Below, piece by piece: positions 8,996 through 18,504 of a stretch of 64,000 bases of DNA. Each line of letters starts with the position of its first letter. The first letter of the stretch is position 1. Origin of the DNA: PZPK01 sp041590075 (GTDB lineage: Bacteria; Pseudomonadota; Gammaproteobacteria; Pseudomonadales; Oleiphilaceae); NCBI GenBank assembly GCA_041590075.1, contig JBFHUL010000001.1:62001-126000 (forward strand). Reading direction: 5' to 3'. The notes under the pieces were generated by a model. It ran no database searches and was not told the origin of the DNA. It saw only the letters and a program-made list of their open reading frames with translations. The translations under genes were made by a program, and so were the position numbers.

Positions 8996-9931
8996 ATGAC
9001 CACAACAAACCTCCCCAGCACATTAAGAATCGCCTCCCGAGAAAGCGCGCTTGCGCTCTGGCAAAGCGAATTCATCAAAAGTCAGCTAGAACAGCTATAT
9101 CCTTCGCTTCAGGTTGAAATCGTAGGCATGACGACGCGTGGTGACAAAATACTCGATGTGCCGCTGGCCAAGATTGGTGGTAAAGGCCTGTTTGTAAAAG
9201 AACTGGAAGCATCGATGCTGGCCGGCCAAACCGATATCGCGGTGCATTCCATGAAAGACGTGCCAATGGAGTTTCCTGAAGGTCTGGAGCTGGCGGTCAT
9301 TTGTGAACGGGAAAGTCCCTACGACGCGTTCATCAGCAATGAGGTCGAGACACTCGATGCACTCCCCCATGGCGCGGTGCTCGGCACCGCAAGCTTACGC
9401 CGCCAGTGTCAAATCGCGGCATTGCGCCCTGACCTCAAGATTCGCACCCTACGCGGCAATGTAAACACCCGCTTGGCCAAATTGGATGCCGGAGAGTTCG
9501 ATGCCATCGTGCTGGCCGAGTCCGGCATGCGTCGGCTCGGCTTTGATGCGCGCGTGCGCAGTGTGCTGCGGGATGAGTGCTTGCCCGCGGTAGGTCAGGG
9601 TGCGCTCGGTATTGAGTGCCGCAGCGAAGATAGCCAGATCAAACAGCTATTGGCGCCGCTTGTGCATCCGCAAAGCGACCTGTGCGTGAGAGCGGAGCGC
9701 GCTATGAATCATCGCCTGCACGGCGGTTGTCAGGTACCCATCGCCGCGCATGCGCTGCTGAACGGTGACGAACTCCATTTACGCGGTCTGGTTGGCGCCA
9801 CCGACGGCACCACCATCCTCCACGCGGAAGTGCGTGGCAGTAGTGCCGATCCCGAGCAGCTCGGAATCCTCGCAGCGGAACAGTTGTTAGCGCAAGGGGC
9901 CGGCGACTTATTGGCTGCCCTGCATGACTAA
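8996..9931 (+). CDS. hemC: porphobilinogen deaminase (hydroxymethylbilane synthase) HemC
   Basis: Joins four porphobilinogen units into hydroxymethylbilane for heme and siroheme. The 311-residue protein has LRIASRESALALWQ at the N-terminus, HSMKDVP at about 82 and GTASLRRQCQ at about 128. It also has TLRGNVNTRLAKLD at about 150 and the dipyrromethane cofactor cysteine in HGGCQVPIAAHA near residue 242. All catalytic regions are present. It overlaps hemD by 8 nt (ATGACTAA), so the two are translationally coupled. Confidence 0.97.
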   Translation: MTTTNLPSTLRIASRESALALWQSEFIKSQLEQLYPSLQVEIVGMTTRGDKILDVPLAKIGGKGLFVKELEASMLAGQTDIAVHSMKDVPMEFPEGLELAVICERESPYDAFISNEVETLDALPHGAVLGTASLRRQCQIAALRPDLKIRTLRGNVNTRLAKLDAGEFDAIVLAESGMRRLGFDARVRSVLRDECLPAVGQGALGIECRSEDSQIKQLLAPLVHPQSDLCVRAERAMNHRLHGGCQVPIAAHALLNGDELHLRGLVGATDGTTILHAEVRGSSADPEQLGILAAEQLLAQGAGDLLAALHD

Positions 9932-10703
9932 GCCCCCACTTCCGCAGATTCTGAACGGACAGCGCATTCTCGTATGTCGGCCACAGCCCGACGCGGATCA
10001 CCTCTGTGAAGCGCTGCGCGCCACAGGCGCTAACGCCGAAGCCTTGCCCTGTATCGCCATCTCGCCCTGCCCCCCTGCCCCTGAACAACGCCAGCATATA
10101 CTGAATCTGGATCAGTATGCGCTGATCATCGTAACCAGCCAGCATGCCGCACGATACGGCTTGGCGCTGGTCGATGAATACTGGCCGCAATTCCCGGTAC
10201 AACAGCGCTGGGTGGCGATCGGGCGAAAAACCGCCAGCATACTTGAGGAAGCCGGCGTCAATGTGCTGCACAGCCATCAGGACATGACGAGTGAAACACT
10301 GTTACAGCTGCCTGAATTGAATGCCATTCAAGGGAAAAAAGTATTAGTCCTGAAGGGCATGGATGGCCGCAAACACCTGCAGCAAGCTCTTATGAATCGC
10401 AGCGCGCGGGTGGATGCTGTGGATCTTTACCAGCGCAGTAAACCACATTACTCCGGGGCGGCCCTCCAGCGTGCGTTCATCGAATTTCAACCCGAGTGGT
10501 GTATTTGTCTGAGCGCGGAAACACTTACCAATCTGCATAGCTACGCGAACGAGATAGGCTATGATATTCTCAACCTGCGTATAATCGTACCGAGTAAACG
10601 CGTCGCTCAGGTTGCCAAGTCGATGGGTTTCACACTAACCTACGTGACAGAAAACCTGATGCCCATAGACATCATTCGTTGCCTGAAAGCAGCCAAATCC
10701 TGA
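9924..10703 (+). CDS. hemD: uroporphyrinogen-III synthase HemD
   Basis: Closes and inverts ring D of hydroxymethylbilane to give uroporphyrinogen III. The family has little sequence conservation. The 259-residue length, ILVCRPQPDADHLCEALRA at the N-terminus, IIVTSQHAARYGL at about 68, and WVAIGRKTASIL at about 97 fit it well. The position between hemC and hemX with an 8-nt overlap on hemC makes the call firm. Confidence 0.93.
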   Translation: MTKPPLPQILNGQRILVCRPQPDADHLCEALRATGANAEALPCIAISPCPPAPEQRQHILNLDQYALIIVTSQHAARYGLALVDEYWPQFPVQQRWVAIGRKTASILEEAGVNVLHSHQDMTSETLLQLPELNAIQGKKVLVLKGMDGRKHLQQALMNRSARVDAVDLYQRSKPHYSGAALQRAFIEFQPEWCICLSAETLTNLHSYANEIGYDILNLRIIVPSKRVAQVAKSMGFTLTYVTENLMPIDIIRCLKAAKS

Positions 10704-10760
10704 CGCTGTTTAGCCGTTCGGGAAAGGTCATACCCAAAACAAGACATAACAGGATGACAT

Positions 10761-11852
10761 GTGACAGACCTTGATGCTTCGCTACCAGCCCCGATAGAAC
10801 CGCCACGCAAAAACAGCAAAATGCTTGTCGTGCTGATAATTTTTCTACTGCTGCTGGCCTTTATTGTGGCCGGGCTGTCGTTTTACTTTTTCACGCGATT
10901 ACAGCAACAGTCTACGCAGCTGAGCTATGACAGCGACTATAAACGTGTCATTGAACAGCGTCTGGACAGTGTCGAACGCAGCACTCAACGCCGCGCGGAT
11001 TCACTGCAGGAACAGCATCAATCTCTTGAAGCAGCACTGGCCAGAATCGAACAGCAAAGTCAGTATACCGCCCAGCAATTGCTGGAATTGAACGCAAGCA
11101 GCCGTGCGGACTGGCTGCTTGCAGAGGTCGAGTACCTGCTGCGCCTCGCCAACCAGCGTTTGAATATAGAGCGTGATGTGCGTGGCGCGGAGGCCATTCT
11201 GGTCACCGCCGACAAAGTATTAGCCGAGGTGGATGACCCCGGGCTACTCCCTGTTCGAATCGCACTTGCGGAAGAAATATTTGCATTGCAAAGCATTAAA
11301 TCACTCGATCGGGATGGCCTGTATACGCGCCTTGATGCGGCCATAGCGGGTCTGCAGCGCATTGATGATAGCGCCTTACTCGACTCACAGATCGCCGACG
11401 CAGAACCGGAGACCAGCGAGAACGCAAACCTCAGCACCTGGCAGCAGGTTTGGCGAGAAGTCGCGCGCGACCTTAAACAAGCCTTTGTGATTCGCCGGCT
11501 GGACAGGCCCGTAGAACCCTTGCTCGCGCCCGAACAAAGCTATTATCTGCGTCAAAACCTGCGCCTCATGCTCGAGCAGGCCAGTTTGGCGCTACTGGAA
11601 GGGAAACAGGCCGCCTATCTGCGCAACCTGGAAAAAGCGGATGACTGGCTGAATCGGTATTTTGAGGGCAGCAACGCCAACGTCGCCGCCCTGCGAGAAA
11701 GTATTGGCTTTCTCCAGCTGCAACGCATAGAACAGACAATGCCCGACATTTCAGGCTCGCTGAAATTGCTGAAAAACAAGATAGAAGCCATGTACCGGCA
11801 TCACCAGCTGGACAAAAACACGCGCGTTCAGGAGCAGGAGAACAATTCGTGA
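10761..11852 (+). CDS. hemX: HemX-like membrane protein (uroporphyrin-III C-methyltransferase-like)
   Basis: A 363-residue protein with a short cytoplasmic N-terminus and one membrane helix (about residues 20-45, LVVLIIFLLLLAFIVAG). A long helical, coiled-coil periplasmic or cytoplasmic part follows, rich in Gln and Glu. Databases often name the family after uroporphyrin methyltransferase, but no methyltransferase motif is visible. A structural role in heme synthesis or membrane organisation is more likely. It starts with GTG and overlaps hemY by 4 nt (GTGA), completing the hemCDXY operon. Confidence 0.88.
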   Translation: MTDLDASLPAPIEPPRKNSKMLVVLIIFLLLLAFIVAGLSFYFFTRLQQQSTQLSYDSDYKRVIEQRLDSVERSTQRRADSLQEQHQSLEAALARIEQQSQYTAQQLLELNASSRADWLLAEVEYLLRLANQRLNIERDVRGAEAILVTADKVLAEVDDPGLLPVRIALAEEIFALQSIKSLDRDGLYTRLDAAIAGLQRIDDSALLDSQIADAEPETSENANLSTWQQVWREVARDLKQAFVIRRLDRPVEPLLAPEQSYYLRQNLRLMLEQASLALLEGKQAAYLRNLEKADDWLNRYFEGSNANVAALRESIGFLQLQRIEQTMPDISGSLKLLKNKIEAMYRHHQLDKNTRVQEQENNS

Positions 11853-13081
11853 AACGGCTTTTTCTGCTGCTCATTATCGGCTTGACCATTGCGTTGAGTT
11901 TAACCTACGCCTTAACACTCGATCCCGGCTACGTGCGCATTTCCGTGGGACACTGGTTAATAGAAACGAACCTCTGGGTGATGGCCATTATCAATCTGGT
12001 TGCACTACTGCTGATCTACTTGGCAGTTGGACTCATACGACGCGCCCGCACGGCCAGCTCAAAACTGGGCAACTGGCTGGGTCAAAGCAATGCGCGGCGC
12101 GCCAATAAACTCATGCAACAGGGCCTGCTTGCTTACCTGGAAGGCAATTGGTCGGAGGCTCGCAAGCAGCTTATTCGGGCAGCCAGTCGGACAAACACTC
12201 CGCTGGTCAACTACCTGGCAGCAGCTCACGCGGCCAATGAACAGGGGCATAGCAAAGAAGCCGAATCGCTATTGAAAAAAGCATATGAAAGCAGCCCCGA
12301 ATCAGACTTCGCTGTAGGGCTTGCCCAAGCCCAGATTCAACTCGACACACAGCAACTTGAACCCTGCCTGGCCACACTACTGAGGCTGAAAAAGCAAAAA
12401 CCCAATCACCCCCTCATTCTGAGACTCTTGCGCGCCGTGTACCTTAAATTAGAGGACTGGGAACACCTGATAGACATTCTTCCCGCGCTGAAACAACTAC
12501 CGAAAAACGATAAAGAAGAGTTGAACCGCCTGGAAACCACCGCTTGGAAAGGGTTGCTCGAACACCGGGCCAATGAACGTCAGCGTCAGAACAATCCGGA
12601 TGAGACGGCCGAAGAACTGGCAAGAATCTGGAAAGAGATGCCCGACGCTGTGCGCTACGACGAAGCCGTGATCGACCTCTATGCCGAACACTTATGTCGC
12701 GTAAACCACCAGGCCGAAGCCGAAACGCTGTTGCGCAAGATACTCAAAAAGCACTGGAGCGATCGGCTTATCTGGCGCTATGGTCTGGTGGAGGGTAAAA
12801 GCAGCTCGGAACAACTGATTACCGCCGAGAACTGGCTGAAAGAGAAACCTAATAACGCAGCACTGCTGCTGACGCTTGGGCGCTTGGCGCTGCGCAACGA
12901 GTTATGGGGCAAGGCCATGGAATACTTCGAAGCAAGTCACGCCCTACAACCGGGCCAGGAAAGTCTGGGTGAATTGTATCGCCTGCACAGCCATATCAGC
13001 GAAGACCGTCAACAGGCCGCCCGGTATAGCGAAGCCCTGATAAAAAGCCTGCAACTCCCGAAACTTCCGCTGCCTCGCTAA
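11849..13081 (+). CDS. hemY: heme biosynthesis-associated TPR protein HemY
   Basis: A 410-residue inner-membrane protein with two N-terminal helices (about 3-22 and 42-62). TPR-like repeats follow, for example AYLEGNWSEARKQLIRAA at about 92 and LLTLGRLALRNELWGKAM near 350. The family is found with hemCDX in gammaproteobacteria; it is not the protoporphyrinogen oxidase that Bacillus calls HemY. The exact job is unsettled; a scaffold for heme enzymes is the usual suggestion. The GTG start overlaps the hemX stop, and it converges with the reductase gene at 13078, overlapping by 4 nt. Confidence 0.9.
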   Translation: MKRLFLLLIIGLTIALSLTYALTLDPGYVRISVGHWLIETNLWVMAIINLVALLLIYLAVGLIRRARTASSKLGNWLGQSNARRANKLMQQGLLAYLEGNWSEARKQLIRAASRTNTPLVNYLAAAHAANEQGHSKEAESLLKKAYESSPESDFAVGLAQAQIQLDTQQLEPCLATLLRLKKQKPNHPLILRLLRAVYLKLEDWEHLIDILPALKQLPKNDKEELNRLETTAWKGLLEHRANERQRQNNPDETAEELARIWKEMPDAVRYDEAVIDLYAEHLCRVNHQAEAETLLRKILKKHWSDRLIWRYGLVEGKSSSEQLITAENWLKEKPNNAALLLTLGRLALRNELWGKAMEYFEASHALQPGQESLGELYRLHSHISEDRQQAARYSEALIKSLQLPKLPLPR

Positions 13082-14082
13082 CGGCCAGGCCGCTCAACAT
13101 ACTCAAGCACATCGGAGAAAAATTGCTCCGTGGGTAGACCTGCGTGTTCAAAGTTATCGAGGGCGGAAAACACCAGCCGCGGTGAACCCGCCACGAAAAC
13201 CAGACTCCGAGACAAATCATGGCGATCAGCCAACACCGCATCCGATAGCTGATCGTGATGGTCACTCGCTTCCAGGTTATCGATATCTGCGATCAACGAA
13301 ACAAAGTGGAAGCACGGATTGGCCGCCGACCAGCGCTCGGTATATTCCCTCAAATACATATCCTGCGCCTGACGCACCCCCCAATACAGATAGATGTCGT
13401 GCTCAAAATTGGTGGCCAGCAAGAACTCGATGATGCTTTTCATTTGGGCAAATCCGGTACCCGCCGCCAGCAATATCACGTTCTTGGAAGGTGCTTTGGC
13501 TAAGCAGGCACGCCCATGGGGAAGAGAAAGTGAGATACTGGGTTGGCTTTTCAGATACTCAATGACCTCGCAAGCACTCTCCAGATGCGGGTCCGCCTGA
13601 ATATGCAATTCCAGAGTGCCACTACCGGGAGCCGAAGCGATTGAGAAAAAGCTGGGGTGTTCTTTGTCGGGCAGATGCAACGCCAGATATTGCCCGGCAA
13701 AAAATTCAGGCGCCTTGCCTGCTGGCAAGCGTAGCTTCACCTGGTACACATGGGCCAATATTGGCGCTACGGATTCAATCTCACACACTAGGTTTTTCAA
13801 GGGTAATTCACCTGGTCCAAATACATTATGAATTTCTATTTTACAGGGGCTGATCACGCGACAGCGACAGGGTAATATTCTGGTAAGTCCATCCGCCTTG
13901 ACGCGCCCGCGCGCCCCACCAGCCTCCACTTCACCCTCCAGCAGCAGCGCCTCACACAACTCACACACGCCATTACGACAACTCACAGGCATACGAATAT
14001 TCGCTCGTGCGGCAGCCTCAGTGATGGTTTCACCGGGCGCTACCTCGAACTGCAGCTGTTTAGGAAAAATAGTCACGTGCAC
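13078..14082 (-). CDS. 2Fe-2S ferredoxin-NAD(P)H flavin reductase (AscD-like)
   Basis: The 334-residue protein has a plant-type 2Fe-2S ferredoxin domain with ligands in CRNGVCELC (about 35-43) and a further cysteine in LPCRCRV near 74. An FAD-binding barrel (AGQYLALHLP, SFFSIASAP) and an NAD-binding domain (VILLAAGTGFAQMKSI at about 204) follow. This is the architecture of CDP-6-deoxy-glucoseen reductases and of oxygenase reductases. Its GTG start shares one base with the ubiD stop, so both are one unit. E. coli has the simpler flavin reductase gene fre after ubiD. A role in delivering reduced flavin or electrons to the ubiquinone pathway is inference. Confidence 0.82.
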   Translation of the reverse strand: MHVTIFPKQLQFEVAPGETITEAAARANIRMPVSCRNGVCELCEALLLEGEVEAGGARGRVKADGLTRILPCRCRVISPCKIEIHNVFGPGELPLKNLVCEIESVAPILAHVYQVKLRLPAGKAPEFFAGQYLALHLPDKEHPSFFSIASAPGSGTLELHIQADPHLESACEVIEYLKSQPSISLSLPHGRACLAKAPSKNVILLAAGTGFAQMKSIIEFLLATNFEHDIYLYWGVRQAQDMYLREYTERWSAANPCFHFVSLIADIDNLEASDHHDQLSDAVLADRHDLSRSLVFVAGSPRLVFSALDNFEHAGLPTEQFFSDVLEYVERPGR

Positions 14083-15557
14083 TAGGGCGAGTCCAGAATA
14101 CCAAGACTATCCCACAACGCATCAACGCGCTTCACTACCTCCGCATCACGTGTAATCGGTTCGCCCCACTCACGCTGTGTCTCGCCGGGCCATTTGTTCG
14201 TCGCGTCCAAGCCCATTTTTGAACCCAGCCCTGAAACCGGTGACGCAAAATCAAGGTAATCGATAGGCGTATTTTCCACGAGAGTCGTATCGCGTGCGGG
14301 GTCCATGCGCGTGGTGATCGCCCAGATCACATCCTGCCAGTCACGCGCATTGACATCTTCATCTGTCACAATCACAAACTTGGTGTACATAAACTGGCGT
14401 AAAAACGACCACACCCCCAGCATTACCCGCTTTGCATGACCGGGATACTGCTTCTTCATCGTTACCACCGCTAGGCGATAAGAGCAGCCCTCCGGAGGTA
14501 AATAAAAATCCACGATTTCAGGAAACTGCTTTTTCAGAATGGGGATAAACACTTCATTCAATGCGACTCCCAACACGGCTGGTTCGTCGGGTGGCCGGCC
14601 CGTATACGTGCTGTGATAGAGCGCGTCACGACGATAGCTAATGCGCTCAACAGTAAAAACGGGAAAGTGATCGACCTCATTGTAATAGCCGGTATGGTCA
14701 CCGAAAGGCCCCTCTGGCGCGACGTCATCGGGGTAAATATAACCCTCCAACACGATTTCGGCGCTTGCCGGCAGTTGCAAATCACTCAGCTCAGCCTTCA
14801 CCAATTCGGTTTTGCTGCCGCGCAGTAGTCCGGCGAAAGCGTACTCGGAGAGCGTGTCGGGAACCGGAGTCACCGCCCCCAAAATGGTGGCAGGATCAGC
14901 CCCCAATGCCACAGCAACAGGAAATGGCTCCCCAGGGTGCGCCTGTTGCCACTCACGAAAATCCAATGCCCCCCCACGATGCGATAACCAGCGCATGATC
15001 ACTCGGTTTCGCCCAATCACCTGCTGGCGATAAATACCCAAATTCTGACGTTCTTTGGACGGGCCCCGTGTAATCACCAAAGGCCAGGTAATCAATGGGC
15101 CTGCATCTCCCGGCCAGCAGGTCTGTACGGGAATTTTTCGCAGATCCACTGCCTCTCCCTCTTGCACAATTTTCTGCCAAGGCGCATTACGGACCACTTT
15201 AGGCCCCATATTCATAACCTGTTTAAACACCGGTAATTTCTGCCAGGCATCTTTAAGGCCTTTCGGGGGCTCGGGTTCTTTGAGAAACGCCAGTAACTCA
15301 CCGATTTCCCGTAATGCACTCACATCCTCCTGCCCCATTCCCAACGCCACTCTTTTGGGAGTACCAAATAAATTCGCCAATACCGGCATGTCATAGCCGC
15401 GAGGATTCTCAAACAACAAAGCCGGACCACCCGCTCGGAGCGTACGATCACAGATCTCGGTCATTTCCAGATAAGGATCGACTTCCTGAGGAATACGCTT
15501 AAGTTCACCCAGTGCTTCCAATTGCCGGATAAAGTCCCGCAAATCCTGGTATTTCAT
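14082..15557 (-). CDS. ubiD: UbiD decarboxylase (3-polyprenyl-4-hydroxybenzoate carboxy-lyase)
   Basis: Removes the carboxyl group of polyprenyl-hydroxybenzoate in ubiquinone synthesis, using prenylated FMN made by UbiX. The 491-residue protein starts MKYQDLRDFIRQLEALG. It contains QNLGIYRQQVIGRNRV near 170 and the EGPFGDHTGYY loop at about 284 with the conserved acidic residues, then EVFIPILKKQFPEIVDF. Length equals the E. coli protein. The downstream reductase overlaps by one base. Upstream lie a palindrome and the rho terminator, so ubiD probably has its own promoter. Confidence 0.96.
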   Translation of the reverse strand: MKYQDLRDFIRQLEALGELKRIPQEVDPYLEMTEICDRTLRAGGPALLFENPRGYDMPVLANLFGTPKRVALGMGQEDVSALREIGELLAFLKEPEPPKGLKDAWQKLPVFKQVMNMGPKVVRNAPWQKIVQEGEAVDLRKIPVQTCWPGDAGPLITWPLVITRGPSKERQNLGIYRQQVIGRNRVIMRWLSHRGGALDFREWQQAHPGEPFPVAVALGADPATILGAVTPVPDTLSEYAFAGLLRGSKTELVKAELSDLQLPASAEIVLEGYIYPDDVAPEGPFGDHTGYYNEVDHFPVFTVERISYRRDALYHSTYTGRPPDEPAVLGVALNEVFIPILKKQFPEIVDFYLPPEGCSYRLAVVTMKKQYPGHAKRVMLGVWSFLRQFMYTKFVIVTDEDVNARDWQDVIWAITTRMDPARDTTLVENTPIDYLDFASPVSGLGSKMGLDATNKWPGETQREWGEPITRDAEVVKRVDALWDSLGILDSP

Positions 15558-15585
15558 TTCTCAACCCTGCCTCTATCCGCTATCC

Positions 15586-15606
15586 CGTATACACGCATGG
15601 TATACG
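15586..15606. repeat. perfect inverted repeat upstream of ubiD
   Basis: Arms CGTATAC and GTATACG are separated by 7 nt, 29 nt before the ubiD start codon. It could be an operator or simply overlap a -10 element, since TATAC occurs in both arms. Confidence 0.4.
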
Positions 15607-15615
15607 TAGAATGCA

Positions 15616-15642
15616 AAAAGCCGGCTCAATAGACCGGCTTTT
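15616..15642 (-). terminator. intrinsic terminator downstream of rho
   Basis: Arms AAAAGCCGG and CCGGCTTTT around a 9-nt loop form a 9-bp stem. On the minus strand the stem ends in a run of T, 20 nt after the rho stop codon. The A/T flanks make it usable in both directions, but only the leftward rho transcript needs it. Confidence 0.8.
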
Positions 15643-15662
15643 AATTTCAACACCTTGTTTTT

Positions 15663-16925
15663 CTAACGTTTTTTCATTGAGAGGAAAAACTCATCGTTGG
15701 TCTTGGTGTCCTTGAGCTTGTCGAGCAGAAACTCGATTGCCGCCACATCATCGTCCATATTGTGCAGCAATTTTCGCAGAATCCAGACCCGCTGTAGCGC
15801 TTCTTCCGTCATCAATAAATCTTCACGCCGTGTACCAGAGCGCCGAATATTGATCGCCGGGTAGGTGCGTTTTTCAGCGATGCGACGATCCAGATGCACT
15901 TCCATATTACCGGTGCCTTTGAACTCCTCGTAAATCACCTCGTCCATTTTGGAACCAGTATCCACCAGCGCCGTGGCAATGATGGTCAGGCTACCGCCTT
16001 CCTCAACATTTCGCGCTGCACCGAAGAAACGCTTGGGACGCTCCAGAGCATGGGCATCCACACCACCCGTCAGAACCTTCCCTGAGGAGGGAATAATGGT
16101 ATTGTAGGCACGCGCCAAACGCGTAATGGAGTCAAGGATGATGACGACATCCTGCTTGTGCTCAACCAGCCGTTTGGACTTCTCGATCACCATCTCTGCC
16201 ACCTGAACATGGCGCGCAGGTGGCTCATCGAAGGTACTCGCGACTACTTCGCCACGCACTGAACGCTGCATCTCGGTCACTTCCTCTGGCCGCTCATCGA
16301 TGAGCAGGACCATCAAATGACACTCGGGATTATTGCGCGTGATGGACTGGGCGATATTCTGCATCATCAGGGTTTTACCGGCTTTGGGTGGCGACACCAC
16401 CAAGCCACGCTGCCCCTTACCGATGGGCGCCACCAGATCGAGAATACGTGCCGATAAATCCTCGGTACTACCGTTTCCGGTTTCCAGAATCAGTCGATCC
16501 TGTGGAAATAACGGGGTCAGGTTTTCAAATAAGATTTTATTCTTGGAGCTTTCGGGCTTATCAAAATTGATTTGATTCACCTTAAGCAGGGCAAAGTAGC
16601 GCTCACCGTCTTTCGGAGGGCGTATTTTACCGGATATGGTGTCGCCCGTTCGAAGATTGAAACGTCGAATCTGGCTGGGGGAGACATAGATATCGTCGGG
16701 TCCTGCGAGATAGGAGCTGTCGGCGGAGCGAAGAAAGCCGAAACCATCCTGCAAAATTTCCAGTACACCATCCCCATAAATGTCCTCACCACTTTTGGCG
16801 TGACGTTTAAGTATTGTAAAGATGACATCCTGTTTACGGGATCGGGCGAGATTATCAAGGCCCATTTCGGTGGCGATTTCGAGTAATTCGGGGACGGTTT
16901 TTTTCTTGAGTTCTGTGAGATTCAT
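15663..16925 (-). CDS. rho: transcription termination factor Rho
   Basis: Hexameric RNA helicase that ends untranslated transcripts. The 420-residue protein has the N-terminal helical domain (MNLTELKKKTVPELLEIA), then the cold-shock RNA-binding fold with GFGFLRSAD at about 61. The P-loop is SPPKAGKTLMMQ near 180, with LLIDERPEEVTEM near 211 and the R-loop/Q-loop region DEPPARHVQVAEMV. Length is standard. The usual trxA neighbour of Pseudomonas is absent; moeA diverges instead. A leader of about 120 nt precedes the start, in line with the autoregulated leaders known for rho. Confidence 0.98.
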   Translation of the reverse strand: MNLTELKKKTVPELLEIATEMGLDNLARSRKQDVIFTILKRHAKSGEDIYGDGVLEILQDGFGFLRSADSSYLAGPDDIYVSPSQIRRFNLRTGDTISGKIRPPKDGERYFALLKVNQINFDKPESSKNKILFENLTPLFPQDRLILETGNGSTEDLSARILDLVAPIGKGQRGLVVSPPKAGKTLMMQNIAQSITRNNPECHLMVLLIDERPEEVTEMQRSVRGEVVASTFDEPPARHVQVAEMVIEKSKRLVEHKQDVVIILDSITRLARAYNTIIPSSGKVLTGGVDAHALERPKRFFGAARNVEEGGSLTIIATALVDTGSKMDEVIYEEFKGTGNMEVHLDRRIAEKRTYPAINIRRSGTRREDLLMTEEALQRVWILRKLLHNMDDDVAAIEFLLDKLKDTKTNDEFFLSMKKR

Positions 16926-17059
16926 AGGTCTACTGTTTTAATACGTACAAAGCAGGAACGCTGTTGTTGGGGATAAAAAAGAATTAAGTATTGGAAAAAG
17001 AATTGGCAGGGGGCGCCAGTTCTGTCGTTGGACGTAATATTAAGATAGACCACATTATA
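16926..17059 (-). promoter_or_regulatory. rho leader and -10 element
   Basis: On the minus strand TATAAT occurs at 17054-17059 with no good -35. If used, it gives a leader of about 120 nt rich in pyrimidines and poor in structure, the kind of sequence Rho loads on. The rest of the 306-nt rho/moeA divergent gap (to 17231) contains nothing else I can support, apart from an open frame 5' of moeA. Confidence 0.45.
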
Positions 17060-17231
17060 CCCAGAATCCAGAGCTTTGCTATTTTTTTATTCTCTTTGCC
17101 CGAACGGGAGTATTCGTGTCGCCACTTGACCCTTGTCATTGGCGCGCGCCAGAATGACTCTTAAGCTTGCCCTGTTCCCATGCAACGGCTCCCGCTTAGT
17201 GTTCGAGCCCTTATATAAGTTAGAAGACAAC

Positions 17232-18494
17232 GTGAACAAACAGCATCATTGCAGCACCGACTGCTCGGACAAACAGGATTTGCTCACCCTCGACGCAGCA
17301 CTCGAAACGCTTGTTGAGGGCATATCGCCTCTCACAAAACATGACAGCGTCTCACTGCCCGCCTCTGCCAATCGCATCCTCGCGCAAGAAATAACCGCAC
17401 AGGTCAGTGTGCCGCCCTGTGATAACAGCGCAGTGGATGGCTACGCCATTAACACCCGCCATAGTACAGTCGATACCTGGATAAACGTCAGCCAGAGAAT
17501 TCCCGCCGGCAGCGCGCCTGAGGCGCTTACACCCGGCACCGCCGCCCGAATCTTTACCGGCGCCAGTATTCCGGAGGGTGCCAATGCCGTGCTGATGCAA
17601 GAAGACTGTGAAACACAGGAAAGCGCCATTCGTTTTCGGCAGGTTGCCACAGAAGGGCTGAATATCCGCCGACAAGGACAGGACCTTGCAACGGGTCAAA
17701 GCATCCTGCGACCAGGCCAGGTGATGCACCCTCACGCCATTGGTTTGGCGGCGTCCGCCGGCATCGCAAAGGTGGCAGTCCATGCCCGCCCGGTCATCGC
17801 CATCTTTTCTACCGGCGACGAACTGGTCGAGCCCGGCCAAAGTATCTCTGGGGGACAGATCTTTAACTCCAACCGATATCTCTTGCTCGCCTTACTCAAC
17901 AATCTGGGCTGCGAAGTATTGGATCTCGGCGTAATAGCAGACTCTCGACCCGCAACAGAGCAAGCCTTGAAGCAGGCGGCTACGCATGCAGACATGATTA
18001 TCAGTACCGGCGGAGCATCGGTCGGCGAAGAAGACCATGTGAAAGCAGCCGTCAGTGCGCTGGGATCGCTGAACCTCTGGCGCATTGCGCTCAAACCCGG
18101 TAAGCCTTTTATGTTTGGCGATATCGACCACACACCATTTTTAGGACTACCCGGAAATCCCGGCGCTGTTTTGGTTACATTTTGCCTGCTCGCCCGCCCC
18201 GCTATACTGAAGCGTATGGGCTGTGCACAGATACTACCCCCATCGCAGCAACGCGCGCTGGCCTTTACCCCCGGAAAAAATGGCAAGCGGCGCGAGTTCA
18301 AACGCGTACAATGTTTACCAGATGGTCGCCTTTTGGCCCATCCGAATCAAAGCTCAGGTATGCTGAGTTCGGCATGTTGGTCGGATGGACTCGCGGTCAT
18401 TCCCGAATTCAGTGAATTAAATGAAGGGGATGCAGTCGAATTTTATAGTTTTGACAGCCTCATGAACCTGCCGTACTCAGGAATCAGATCATAG
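17232..18494 (+). CDS. moeA: molybdopterin molybdenumtransferase MoeA
   Basis: Inserts molybdate into adenylylated molybdopterin. The product from the GTG at 17232 is 420 residues. It has DNSAVDGYAI near 62, then IFTGASIPEGANAVLMQED, IFSTGDELVEPG near 196, STGGASVGEEDHV near 258 and LGLPGNPGAVLVTF near 303, all MoeA signatures. The frame stays open upstream, with an ATG at 17154 that would add 26 residues not seen in the family, so the GTG start is preferred but not proven. moaD and moaE follow closely; moaA, moaC and moeB are not in the window. Confidence 0.93.
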   Translation: MNKQHHCSTDCSDKQDLLTLDAALETLVEGISPLTKHDSVSLPASANRILAQEITAQVSVPPCDNSAVDGYAINTRHSTVDTWINVSQRIPAGSAPEALTPGTAARIFTGASIPEGANAVLMQEDCETQESAIRFRQVATEGLNIRRQGQDLATGQSILRPGQVMHPHAIGLAASAGIAKVAVHARPVIAIFSTGDELVEPGQSISGGQIFNSNRYLLLALLNNLGCEVLDLGVIADSRPATEQALKQAATHADMIISTGGASVGEEDHVKAAVSALGSLNLWRIALKPGKPFMFGDIDHTPFLGLPGNPGAVLVTFCLLARPAILKRMGCAQILPPSQQRALAFTPGKNGKRREFKRVQCLPDGRLLAHPNQSSGMLSSACWSDGLAVIPEFSELNEGDAVEFYSFDSLMNLPYSGIRS

Positions 18495-18504
18495 GAGACC
18501 GATC

